Assembly (NCBI GenBank): GCA_021823045.1 | Contig: JAKAPB010000079.1 | Location: 1-7,526, forward strand | Origin: Actinomycetes bacterium | Lineage (GTDB): Bacteria > Actinomycetota > Acidimicrobiia > Acidimicrobiales > Acidimicrobiaceae | Direction of reading: 5' to 3' | Length of the DNA: 7,526 nucleotides | Shown: positions 1-6,323 of the stretch, in pieces | Layout of the letters: each line of letters begins with the position of its first letter | Numbering within the stretch: position 1 is the stretch's first letter | Notes under the pieces: generated by a model | The model's database searches: none | What the model was told of the DNA's origin: nothing | Seen by the model: the letters and a program-made list of their open reading frames with translations, nothing else | Position numbers and translations under genes: made by a program

Positions 1-64
1 ACACTTAGGCCAATAACCGGATGGCAGACAACCCCGGGAGAGCGAGCAAGGTACCTGTGAAAGC

Positions 65-68
65 GAGG
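65..68 (+). promoter_or_regulatory. Ribosome binding site deciding the start of the RHH gene
   Basis: GAGG inside AGCGAGG lies six bases before the ATG at 75. The alternative ATG at 21 has no comparable purine-rich site, so this favours the shorter protein. Confidence 0.45.
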
Positions 69-74
69 TTGACC

Positions 75-419
75 ATGAGCGAAGATATTACCACGGAAGA
101 ATTAGAGTGGGGCGAACCGGTACGACGAACCGGAAGTAAGAGGAAGCTCGCCGCAGTCGTTTCGGTGCGATTCACACCTGAAGAGCTTGCTCGCTTGCGC
201 AAGTCGCTGCCCGATGGCAACCTCTCTCAGTTTGTCCGCCAGGCGGCATTACAGGCCATAGATGGTCCCAAAATGGTCTCCGGTCCAGTCGATTCCTACG
301 ATACCGATTTTGAGGTGCCGTTGACGATCTGGGACAATTTCGCCTACTTGAGCGCCTCAGTCACCGGTACCATTTTCTTTCAGGCGGTGGAAATGTCTAA
401 CCTTGAGACAGTTCGATAG
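75..419 (+). CDS. Small ribbon-helix-helix (CopG/Arc/MobC-like) DNA-binding protein
   Basis: Encodes 114 residues from the ATG at 75. Residues about 25-62 fit a ribbon-helix-helix fold: a hydrophobic strand ending in V-S-V-R-F, then T-P-E-E-L-A-R-L-R, a short G-N-L-S turn, and Q-F-V-R-Q-A-A-L. Such proteins bind DNA as dimers and act as antitoxins, plasmid or relaxosome accessory proteins, or autoregulators. The first 24 residues are acidic then basic. The tail (residues 63-114) is not recognised. An in-frame ATG at 21 would add 18 residues, but it lacks a Shine-Dalgarno sequence, whereas GAGG at 65-68 sits six bases before the ATG at 75. No toxin or relaxase gene lies downstream; a recombinase remnant follows instead. 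A partner could lie left of the window. The fold is fairly sure; the biological role is not. Confidence 0.6.
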   Translation: MSEDITTEELEWGEPVRRTGSKRKLAAVVSVRFTPEELARLRKSLPDGNLSQFVRQAALQAIDGPKMVSGPVDSYDTDFEVPLTIWDNFAYLSASVTGTIFFQAVEMSNLETVR

Positions 420-471
420 CAACCAGGGTACGGGCTAATAAACGTCAATACCGGCTATGACTGCTCGACTC

Positions 472-522
472 GTTACAGGGCCCAGTGCTCGGGTCGGTGT
501 CACCAGCCGCAAGGTGGGCAGC
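472..522. repeat. Left arm of the 51-bp inverted repeat
   Basis: Pairs with 958-1008 (coordinates of paired bases sum to 1480). The inner 36 positions (487-522 with 958-993) match perfectly; mismatches are at 486, 478 and 475. The similarity stops abruptly inside at 523, with one further isolated match at 524, and fades outside beyond 472. Confidence 0.85.
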
Positions 523-529
523 CGTTGGG

Positions 530-703
530 TCAGACGGGGAACTGATCGATGATGCCTTCGTAGGTGTCTTGGGCGTCGGCTAGGGCGATCCGGCTGTAGA
601 TTTCGAGGGATTGGCGGCTGGCGTGGCCGCTGTAGGGCTGGATCAGGGCGTCGTCGATGCCTTGGGTCTTCAGCCAGGTGAAGAGGAAGTGGCGGAGCCT
701 CCG
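530..703 (-). pseudogene. Tyrosine recombinase/integrase, C-terminal remnant
   Basis: This is the last ~57 residues of a tyrosine recombinase (phage integrase family), which catalyses site-specific DNA strand exchange. The stub reads [10 protein letters not shown], then Q-P-Y-S-G-H-A-S, then L-E-I-Y-S-R, and ends in F-P-V before a TGA. This gives the second catalytic Arg with the following His, the Gly-His box and the nucleophilic Tyr in normal order and spacing. The family normally has about 300-400 residues. Here the core-binding domain, first catalytic Arg and Lys are gone, and upstream of the R-L-R-H box the reading frame becomes Gly/Pro-rich with no resemblance to the family, so the break lies near 700. 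The open frame extends to a GTG at 742, but that start is probably meaningless. The product would be inactive. Confidence 0.8.
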
Positions 704-957
704 ACCAGGGTCCAACAATCGATCAGCTCCTCCGCCCCCCACTCTCGGCGCACTCCGCCCCCTCCCCGTGCTCGGTCCTCACCGGAGGCCGACTCTAGTA
801 GCTCCTACCATAGCCGAAGTGCCGAGAACAGGTGGAGTCGGCACTTTTGTACCTAGGCAGCCCCATCGGCGTTGTGGCCACCAGGGAAAACACGGGCTAC
901 GACCCCACGATTGCCAACTCCACTACAACAAGCGGCACTTCGACACCGCAGGGGGCC
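704..957. other. Interior of the decayed element, no supported gene
   Basis: About 250 bp between the recombinase break and the right arm. It starts with a C-rich tract (about 730-770) and holds a hairpin at 817-846. Open frames on the plus strand here give Pro/Arg-rich products of low complexity. One ends in a cysteine pair (C-P-P-C-G-W then stop at 978-980) that runs into the right arm, but it has no recognisable domain. Confidence 0.5.
817..846 (+). terminator. Hairpin, possible weak terminator or recombination-site remnant
   Basis: AAGTGCCGA (817-825) and TCGGCACTT (838-846) form a perfect 9-bp stem with a 12-base loop. On the plus strand the arm ends in four T residues (845-848), as a weak intrinsic terminator might. 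Since it lies inside the recombinase element, an inverted binding site for the recombinase is equally possible. Confidence 0.3.
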
Positions 958-1008
958 GCTGCCCACCTTGCGGCTGGTGACACCGACCCGAGCTCTGGGC
1001 CTTGAAAC
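958..1008. repeat. Right arm of the 51-bp inverted repeat
   Basis: Reverse complement of 472-522 at 48 of 51 positions, including an unbroken 36-base match (958-993). The high identity compared with the ruined interior suggests either recent decay or selection on the ends as recombinase binding sites. Confidence 0.85.
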
Positions 1009-1493
1009 TGTCAGCACAACAAAAAGCGTGATCCTTCTATGTGGCGTATTCGGATTGAGCCAGCCGCAATTAACCTAATTTTACCTTTTCGAGGGGATGG
1101 GCAATAATAGCCAGCTTCGGGTTTTCTCTGCACCTACACTAAAGGGGGAACGATTATGCGAGGTGGAATGCAGAAACGCCCAAGTGAGTCTCGGTCTCTG
1201 CGCTATTCGTGTCGGCGTTGACGGTGTCAGTAGCGTTCGTCGCCCGGTGCAAGACGCAGTGGCCATCAGGGCATCGATCTCAAACGGACTCCATTCGCCC
1301 TGTTTGGCGCCTTTCGGGCTGTCCGGTGACTCCGGGACGGAAACCCCGGCAGGTGGGGGGGTCCAAGTGAGCGGAGAACGTCCGGACAGTGGCATCAGTC
1401 TCGCTTGTACCGACCCCTCGTCGCCACTAGGGCTGGTATCTCCAGCGGCGCCGACGGACTGGTTGGTGATCTGTCGCAATCTCTGGTTGTGAC
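1009..1493. other. Gene-poor stretch between the element and the transporter
   Basis: 485 bp with no recognised gene. A plus-strand open frame (1097-1492, 131 codons) and an overlapping minus-strand one (1081-1590) are both unlike known families, Ser/Pro/Arg-rich, and have no good ribosome binding site at proper spacing. A seven-base G run lies at about 1354-1360. The promoter of the transporter gene should lie here, but no convincing -35/-10 pair stood out. Confidence 0.4.
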
Positions 1494-2735
1494 ATGAATC
1501 GTGACGTGACCGCCGTTTCAGCCGGAGATCCACCGGGTCGATGGCCCGCATTGGCAATGCTCGCTTTTGCGATGCTGTTGGCCATGACAACTTGGTTCAG
1601 CGCATCTGCAGTGCTTCCCCAGGTGCGGGCCCAGTGGCATCTCTCTGTGACGGCTGCATCATTTCTTACTATCGCAGTCCAGTTGGGTTTCATCGTTGGT
1701 GCGGTCGTTTCTGCAGTGCTCAGCTTGGCCGATCTTCTGGCTCCCCGGAGGCTCATACTCTACGGTGCTATCGGTGCTGCCGCCTTCAACTCGCTGTTGG
1801 TAGCTAGCCACGGACCGGCCAGCGCACTTCCGCTTCGTTTCGCCACCGGCGTCTGCTTGGCGGGAGTGTACCCGCCCGCCCTAAAAGCAATGGCAACCTG
1901 GTTCCGACGTAGGCGGGGTACGGCTCTGGGCATCATGGTCGGTGCCTTGACGCTCGGATCGGCAACGCCACAACTCGTCGTTGGTCTCGGCGGGATAGGT
2001 TGGCAAACGGTCATATTTATCACGTCTTTGCTCACACTGACCGGCGGCTTCCTGGCCGAGACAATCGGAAGAGATGGCCCCTTCCCGTTCCCGAAGGCAA
2101 AGTTCGACCCAACCCAGGCTCGCCGGGTCATAGCCAACCGTGGAGTTCGGTTGGCTAGTATCGGCTACTTCGGGCACATGTGGGAGCTCTACGCTATGTG
2201 GGCTTGGTTCAGTGTCTTTTTCGCGGATGTTCTTGCTGATCACAATGGTAGTGATCCGTACCGTGGTGCAGCGCTAGCGACATTCGCTGTGATTGGGATC
2301 GGTGCGGTCGGGAGCTGGGTCGGCGGAGTCCTAAGCGATCGCTGGGGCCGTACCCAAGCTGCTGGCCTCGCTATGGCCCTTTCGGGAAGTACTGCGCTGG
2401 TCATCGGTTTTACCAGTCGTCTTCCTGTCCCTGTAGTGTTTGGAATCGGCCTTTTTTGGGGTTTCTGGGTGGTCGCCGACTCGGCACAATTTTCCGCTAT
2501 CGTGATCGAGGTATCCGATCAGAGTTACGTCGGCACGGCTGTTACCCTGCAGTTGGCGGTGGGTTTCGTGCTCACGGTCGTTACTATCTGGATAGTTCCC
2601 ATCTTGGTTCATACCGGGAGCTGGGCTTGGGGGTTCGGTATCCTCGCTCCTGGGCCGTTCGTAGGGATGATCGCTATGGCACGGCTACGCAGAGCGCCAG
2701 AAGCGGCTCTAATCGCCGTAGGTCACCGGCGCTAA
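1494..2735 (+). CDS. Major facilitator superfamily (MFS) transporter
   Basis: A complete 413-residue, 12-helix inner-membrane carrier of normal MFS length. Hydrophobic segments begin at residues 17-40 and 52-79 and recur through about 384-396, with a central hydrophilic loop at about 190-215. The loop between helices 8 and 9 carries the MFS signature G-G-V-L-S-D-R-W-G-R (278-287). The N-terminal half has R-F-A-T-G-V-C-L-A-G-V-Y-P-P (115-128) and a basic W-F-R-R-R-R-G loop, typical of the CynX/NarK-like part of the superfamily. Secondary transporters of this kind use ion gradients to move small solutes. The substrate cannot be told from sequence, and no neighbouring catabolic gene gives a clue. 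The start at 1494 gives a short cytoplasmic N-terminus before helix 1, but has no good Shine-Dalgarno at normal spacing (GGTGAT at 1465-1470 is too far). The gene appears to stand alone. Confidence 0.88.
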   Translation: MNRDVTAVSAGDPPGRWPALAMLAFAMLLAMTTWFSASAVLPQVRAQWHLSVTAASFLTIAVQLGFIVGAVVSAVLSLADLLAPRRLILYGAIGAAAFNSLLVASHGPASALPLRFATGVCLAGVYPPALKAMATWFRRRRGTALGIMVGALTLGSATPQLVVGLGGIGWQTVIFITSLLTLTGGFLAETIGRDGPFPFPKAKFDPTQARRVIANRGVRLASIGYFGHMWELYAMWAWFSVFFADVLADHNGSDPYRGAALATFAVIGIGAVGSWVGGVLSDRWGRTQAAGLAMALSGSTALVIGFTSRLPVPVVFGIGLFWGFWVVADSAQFSAIVIEVSDQSYVGTAVTLQLAVGFVLTVVTIWIVPILVHTGSWAWGFGILAPGPFVGMIAMARLRRAPEAALIAVGHRR

Positions 2736-3306
2736 TGGGTATCCTGACCGGCCGACCCGATCTAGCTTTGTCCAATCCAGTTCCTGAGGCTCAAGAAGAT
2801 AGGATAGCTGTACCCTAGTGACGGCCTGACGTCTTTGATAGTTGGAGCCAACAGCTCCATCGATGCACAGACCATTGCTGGCTGTGCCCGACGGGCCAGT
2901 CAAACCCCGCCAGTTATCGCCAGCCATGTGACATCCATGGTGGAGGTCGGGGTTCGAGGCGGAAGTCCGACCTGGGGAACACATCAATTTCACAAGCGAC
3001 TATCTCTGGCTCAACGGCTTCAAGGTCGGCACAGGGCGATTCAGGCCATTACGCTCGCTTCCGAATCCTTAGCGTACTCTGTGATCCGTTTTCTGAGGTG
3101 TGACCCCAATCAAGACCTTCGCCAACTAGACGCACAGCCGATAGCACCGCTGTTCTCGCACGACGACCAACCCGATTGCATTGAGATCATTCCTTCAGCC
3201 AGAAGCGTATGTTGGTAATCTGGACACCTGCTTTAGCTGGGTAAGCTCAGAAAAGTGTGGAAACTATTTGAATCTTGCTAACGCAACATAAAGAAATGGA
3301 TAGATA
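2736..3306. other. Intergenic stretch without a supported gene
   Basis: 571 bp between the transporter and the small protein gene. A plus-strand open frame (2835-3218, TTG start, 127 codons) has no ribosome binding site, no recognisable domain and a composition unlike its neighbours. A minus-strand frame (2709-2993) is no better. No strong terminator hairpin was seen after the transporter stop. The stretch may be decayed coding DNA. Confidence 0.4.
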
Positions 3307-3483
3307 ATGGAAGTCACGATAAAGGGAAACAAGCTTCTGATAGAGATTGAGCTTCAAGAGCCAACACCATCTTCATCGGGCAAGACCCTTGTCGTAGCTA
3401 CTACCCACGGCAACACCGTCACTAACGCCATGATTAACGACAAGCCGGTGATAATCGGGCTAAATGCCTATATCAAGCCGTGA
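3307..3483 (+). CDS. Conserved-looking 58-residue small protein
   Basis: Encodes 58 residues, starting M-E-V-T-I-K-G-N-K-L and ending in G-L-N-A-Y-I-K-P. The pattern is orderly: an alternating amphipathic N-terminal strand (V-T-I-K-G-N-K-L-L-I-E-I-E-L), a P-T-P-S-S-S-G-K-T-L-V-V-A-T turn and strand, a T-H-G-N segment, a V-I-I-G-L-N-A-Y strand, and no low-complexity stretches. It resembles small all-beta proteins I recall as unnamed hypotheticals near phage or accessory genes. No enzymatic motif is seen; G-K-T here is too short a context to be a P-loop. The ribosome binding site is weak (purines in AAAGAAATGGATAG at 3291-3304). It lies on the same strand as the methyltransferase operon but 540 bp before it, so co-transcription is uncertain. 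The coding call rests on composition and strand pattern; the function is unknown. Confidence 0.65.
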   Translation: MEVTIKGNKLLIEIELQEPTPSSSGKTLVVATTHGNTVTNAMINDKPVIIGLNAYIKP

Positions 3484-3989
3484 CGGACGGGGAGGTTTAT
3501 ATTTGATCAGAAATATCCCCACTTGAGAGACGAGAGTCCTTGCTGTTAGGGACCCTGCAGAAGCTGCCTGGTTCCATTAGACCTCCAAAGCCATGACCTG
3601 GATGGTGCGAGGACATATTCCCAAGCTGGCTTTGAGTCGCGACCAGTCGGAACTAAGGCTGCGAGTTCTGAATCAGTGATCTCTATTCTTGTCAACCAAT
3701 AGCCTGAAAGTGGCGATTTTCTACAGAACCATTTAGCAGCTTCGGGCGATGAAAGTCCAGACGGAAAGCAAAGATGCGGCGATAGAGTTAGAAATTTCGA
3801 ACATTCGATGTGACGTGCAATTGCGAATATACAAGTGTGCCGATAACCAAACACCGTCAGTAGATCGGGAACGCATCTAACAAGTCGAAAATACTGGCGG
3901 CCAAAGAGTGAATATGAAACCCTATCGATAGAAGTACCGACGCATTTCTACCGTATGTCAGGCCCTTTGTACCATAGAACAGGCGAATC

Positions 3990-3999
3990 AGGGTACCCT
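3990..3999. promoter_or_regulatory. 10-bp palindrome before the operon, possible operator
   Basis: AGGGTACCCT is a perfect palindrome ending about ten bases before the ribosome binding site of the first methyltransferase gene. A second perfect palindrome, CTATCGATAG, is at 3922-3931. Restriction-modification operons are often controlled by regulators binding such sites, but no regulator gene is adjacent, and short palindromes arise by chance. Confidence 0.25.
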
Positions 4000-4009
4000 A
4001 AGAGAAAAC

Positions 4010-4015
4010 AGGAGG
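4010..4015 (+). promoter_or_regulatory. Strong Shine-Dalgarno sequence fixing the operon's first start
   Basis: AGGAGG lies eight bases before the ATG at 4024. This is the best ribosome binding site in the window. It rules out the upstream in-frame ATG at 3955, which would place this site inside the coding region. Confidence 0.8.
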
Positions 4016-4023
4016 GCGGCATA

Positions 4024-4803
4024 ATGTCCGTTTTGGCAAGCTCAGATGAGAAGTTAGTCAAGTCCCTCGAACGCGTCCGCGACCTAGGAGAGGTCTTCAC
4101 TCCTAACGCCACGGTTCAAGCGATGCTCGACCTCCTACCGCTTAACATCTGGACACCACACCCCTCTACTACATTCCTCGAGCCAGCGTGTGGTGATGGC
4201 AACTTCTTAGTAGCCATCTTGGACCGTAAGCTTGAGCGCATAGCGAAGGACTTTTCCAACGGCAGTCTTTTTGCCGGTAATAAACCTGAGGCCGCCCAGT
4301 TCCACGCACTCGAAGCACTCGCATCCATCTATGCAGTGGACATTTCGACCGATAACATCATCGGTGGGACACCCGAACACGAAGTTGGAGCGCGCACCCG
4401 ACTACTTACGATGTTTAAGGACTGGAACCATGAAGCTCTCGGTAAGCGCCTCACCGAGCGCAGCCTCGTTCTTCGCGCTGCCAATTGGATCGTTAATCAC
4501 AACCTTATTGTTGGCAATATGTTGCCTTTCGACGCAGAAGGTAAACCAACAGGTCGAGACCTCATTCCGATCATTGAGTACACATGGGAGCCTGTAGACC
4601 TATCGGTATCTTTAATTAAGACGACGCTCGGGGATGTTATCGCGGCCGAAAAGGCAGAAGCAGCGACGATTTTGAGCCTCTTCGCGCCAGCTGAGCCAGA
4701 ACAGTTCTGGCATGGTAAAGCGACGAACCTAAGCGACGCCGAACATATCAAGGCACCAAAGCTAAGTGGCCCTGCTCGCAACGGAACGGGAAGACGAAAC
4801 TAA
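4024..4803 (+). CDS. N-6 DNA methyltransferase-like subunit with motif I but no NPPY
   Basis: A 259-residue protein with the N-terminal pattern of Type I/Eco57I-like DNA adenine methyltransferases: R-V-R-D-L-G-E-V-F-T-P (17-27), M-L-D-L-L-P (34-39), SAM-binding motif I F-L-E-P-A-C-G-D-G-N-F-L (51-62), and an acidic motif II in I-Y-A-V-D-I (102-107). Where the catalytic N-P-P-Y/F should stand, the protein reads L-I-V-G-N-M-L-P-F-D (161-170), so the adenine-flipping motif is missing. It may bind SAM or support its neighbour without methylating DNA alone. It is short compared with complete methyltransferases of this class (about 500 residues or more) and has no target recognition domain. It shares the E-V-F-T-P and L-D-L-L-P blocks with the next gene, suggesting ancient duplication. 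Its stop overlaps the next start (TAATG). Start chosen by the AGGAGG site. Confidence 0.85.
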   Translation: MSVLASSDEKLVKSLERVRDLGEVFTPNATVQAMLDLLPLNIWTPHPSTTFLEPACGDGNFLVAILDRKLERIAKDFSNGSLFAGNKPEAAQFHALEALASIYAVDISTDNIIGGTPEHEVGARTRLLTMFKDWNHEALGKRLTERSLVLRAANWIVNHNLIVGNMLPFDAEGKPTGRDLIPIIEYTWEPVDLSVSLIKTTLGDVIAAEKAEAATILSLFAPAEPEQFWHGKATNLSDAEHIKAPKLSGPARNGTGRRN

Positions 4804-6323
4804 TGACCACCGAGTATCAACACCTCAGTCAGCCGGACATCTTGGAGGTTATCGCCAACCTCTCCAACGATGAGGTCTTTACGCCACCCAAGGTTGCCAA
4901 TGCCGTGCTTGATCTCCTTCCGACCGAGGTCTGGTCTGACCCAACTCTAAGGTGGCTCGACCCCGGTTGCAAGACGGGCATCTTTCCTCGTGAGATCACC
5001 AAAAGGCTTATGGTCGGTCTTGCCGAGGCTATTCCTGACGAGTCAAGGCGACTCCAACACATTCTCACTGAAATGGTCTTTGCTATCGCCATCACCGATC
5101 TCACGGGGATGATGTCGCGTCGTACCTTGTACTGCTCAAAAGATGCGTCTGGAGAGTTCTCAGTCGTTCGTTTTGCAAAGCCCTCGGGCAACATCTGGCA
5201 CGAACGGGTAGAGCACGACTTTGATGACAAAGGGAAGTGCAATGAGTGCGGCGGTACTCGTGAGCAATTGGAATCGGTCGGTCGCGATAACTATGCCTAT
5301 GCGTTCATCCACCTGGATGGACAAGAGAAACTCAAGAGGGAGATAGGAATGCACTTTGACGTCATTGTTGGCAACCCCCCATATCAAATGGACGCCGAGA
5401 GTGGGAACCGTACGATGCCCATCTACAACCTGTTCGTGAACGAGGCGAAAAAGCTGAACCCTAGCTATATGGCCTTTATCATTCCCTCGCGATGGATGGC
5501 GGGTGGGCTGGGTCTCAGTGACTTTCGTGCCGAGATGCTAAAAGACAGGCGCATCCGACACCTTGTCGACTTTCCCAATGCCAGTGAAGTGTTCCCCGGG
5601 GTCGAAATTAAAGGCGGGGTATGCTACTTTCTTTGGAACCGCGACAAACCTGGTCAGTGCGCGATGACACTCGTGCGTGGCGACGTTCGACATGGACCTA
5701 CGTTTCGTGACCTTGATCAGTTTGATGTTCTCATTCGCGATAGTCGTGCTTTGGGAATATTGGACAAGGTGATAGCGAAGGGCGAAGCCTCCCTCACGGA
5801 GATTCTTGCAGTAGACAAGGAGTTCGGGATGACTTCCAACTGGGACGACTTCCGAAAGACAAAAGAGGAAGGTGACATCGCTTTCTACTATAACGAAAAA
5901 GGTAAGCGTCTCAGTGGGTGGATACCCCGTAAGTCAGTTCCGAAGAGTGATCATCTTATCGATAAATGGAAGGTGCTGGTTCCGAAGGCGGGGTCAGATG
6001 GAGGTCAGAGGCTCCCAGATCTTGTTATTGGCACGCCAGTACTAGCTGCGCCGCCCTCTGTCTGCACGCAGACCTATCTCTTTGTCTATATAAGCTCACA
6101 CAAGGAAGCAGAGAGCGTTGACGCTTACATTCGCACCAGATTCGTTCGCTTCCTGATTTCGCTTCGTAAGATCAGTCAGGATGCTACCCGCTCGACCTAT
6201 ACCTGGGTACCCCAACAGTCTTGGGACCGTATCTGGACCGACGATGAGCTCTACGAGAAGTACGGCATAACGGAGGACGAGCAGGCCTACATTGCGACAA
6301 TGGTCAAGGAGATGCCTGCATGA
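4803..6323 (+). CDS. Eco57I-like DNA adenine methyltransferase with NPPY
   Basis: A 506-residue protein of the Eco57I-type methylase family, which transfers a methyl group from SAM to adenine N6. D-E-V-F-T-P (23-28) and L-D-L-L-P precede a motif I that reads W-L-D-P-G-C-K-T-G-I-F (51-61), with Lys where the central Gly usually stands. Catalytic motif IV is intact: F-D-V-I-V-G-N-P-P-Y (185-194). It is followed by F-I-I-P-S-R-W (225-231) and F-P-G-V-E-I-K-G-G-V-C-Y (264-275), both typical of the family. His133, His138 and the Cys146-x2-Cys149 pair could form a small zinc site. The C-terminal ~200 residues lack known motifs and could serve for target recognition. The start overlaps the previous stop by one base, with only GGGAAG (4788-4793) as ribosome site, so translational coupling is likely. 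The altered motif I seems to be shared by relatives I recall, so it is not necessarily decay. Confidence 0.88.
   Translation: MTTEYQHLSQPDILEVIANLSNDEVFTPPKVANAVLDLLPTEVWSDPTLRWLDPGCKTGIFPREITKRLMVGLAEAIPDESRRLQHILTEMVFAIAITDLTGMMSRRTLYCSKDASGEFSVVRFAKPSGNIWHERVEHDFDDKGKCNECGGTREQLESVGRDNYAYAFIHLDGQEKLKREIGMHFDVIVGNPPYQMDAESGNRTMPIYNLFVNEAKKLNPSYMAFIIPSRWMAGGLGLSDFRAEMLKDRRIRHLVDFPNASEVFPGVEIKGGVCYFLWNRDKPGQCAMTLVRGDVRHGPTFRDLDQFDVLIRDSRALGILDKVIAKGEASLTEILAVDKEFGMTSNWDDFRKTKEEGDIAFYYNEKGKRLSGWIPRKSVPKSDHLIDKWKVLVPKAGSDGGQRLPDLVIGTPVLAAPPSVCTQTYLFVYISSHKEAESVDAYIRTRFVRFLISLRKISQDATRSTYTWVPQQSWDRIWTDDELYEKYGITEDEQAYIATMVKEMPA
6306..6311 (+). promoter_or_regulatory. Shine-Dalgarno sequence of the nuclease-helicase gene
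   Basis: AAGGAG, inside the end of the methyltransferase gene, stands eight bases before the ATG at 6320. Together with the ATGA overlap it points to coupled translation of the two proteins. Confidence 0.65.

Larger units (their letters stand above)
472..1008. mobile_element. Decayed mobile element: long inverted ends around a tyrosine recombinase stub
   Basis: The segment is bounded by inverted arms (472-522 and 958-1008) pairing at 48 of 51 positions. Between them lies only the 3' end of a tyrosine recombinase gene, whose stop codon is seven bases inside the left arm. Recombinase genes reading out toward one end of an element with long inverted ends resemble RIT elements (recombinases in trio), but RIT elements run to several kilobases with three complete genes. 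At 537 bp this would be an internally deleted, non-autonomous derivative. No clear target duplication is visible outside the arms. The inverted repeat and stub are seen directly; the assignment to a RIT-like element is inference. Confidence 0.55.
3484..4023. other. AT-richer non-coding stretch upstream of the methyltransferase operon
   Basis: 540 bp with no supported gene, lower in GC than the flanking operon. It contains a possible stem ATATTT (3499-3504) with AAATAT (3511-3516) just after the small gene, an inverted repeat TCGAA/TTCGA (3797-3808), the palindrome CTATCGATAG (3922-3931) and the palindrome AGGGTACCCT (3990-3999). A minus-strand frame (3546-3854) does not look like a protein. 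The operon promoter should lie here, but I cannot place it. A non-coding RNA is possible in 3530-3760 but not shown. Confidence 0.45.

Noticed and set aside
21..74. Longer start for the RHH protein (ATG at 21)
   Set aside because: No ribosome binding site before it, and the added 18 residues are not part of the fold; GAGG precedes the ATG at 75.
611..980. Plus-strand open frames across the recombinase stub and element interior
   Set aside because: They run antisense to the clear recombinase motifs and give low-complexity Pro/Arg/Ser products without a known domain.
1097..1492. 131-codon plus-strand open frame before the transporter
   Set aside because: No recognisable domain, ribosome site too close to the ATG, and overlapped by equally long frames on the other strand, as expected in GC-rich non-coding DNA.
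2835..3218. 127-codon plus-strand open frame after the transporter
   Set aside because: TTG start without a Shine-Dalgarno site, no domain or membrane segment, and codon use unlike the real genes here.
3748..3780. RNase P RNA-like GAAAGTCC motif
   Set aside because: Only about eight bases match, and the rest of the conserved RNase P core is missing.
3546..3854. 102-codon minus-strand open frame upstream of the operon
   Set aside because: Composition (Trp, Ser and Arg rich, scattered Cys) is typical of antisense or non-coding translation; no family recognised.
3955..4023. Longer start for the first methyltransferase-like gene (ATG at 3955)
   Set aside because: The AGGAGG site at 4010-4015 is ideally placed for the ATG at 4024, and the extra 23 residues look unlike the family's N-terminus.
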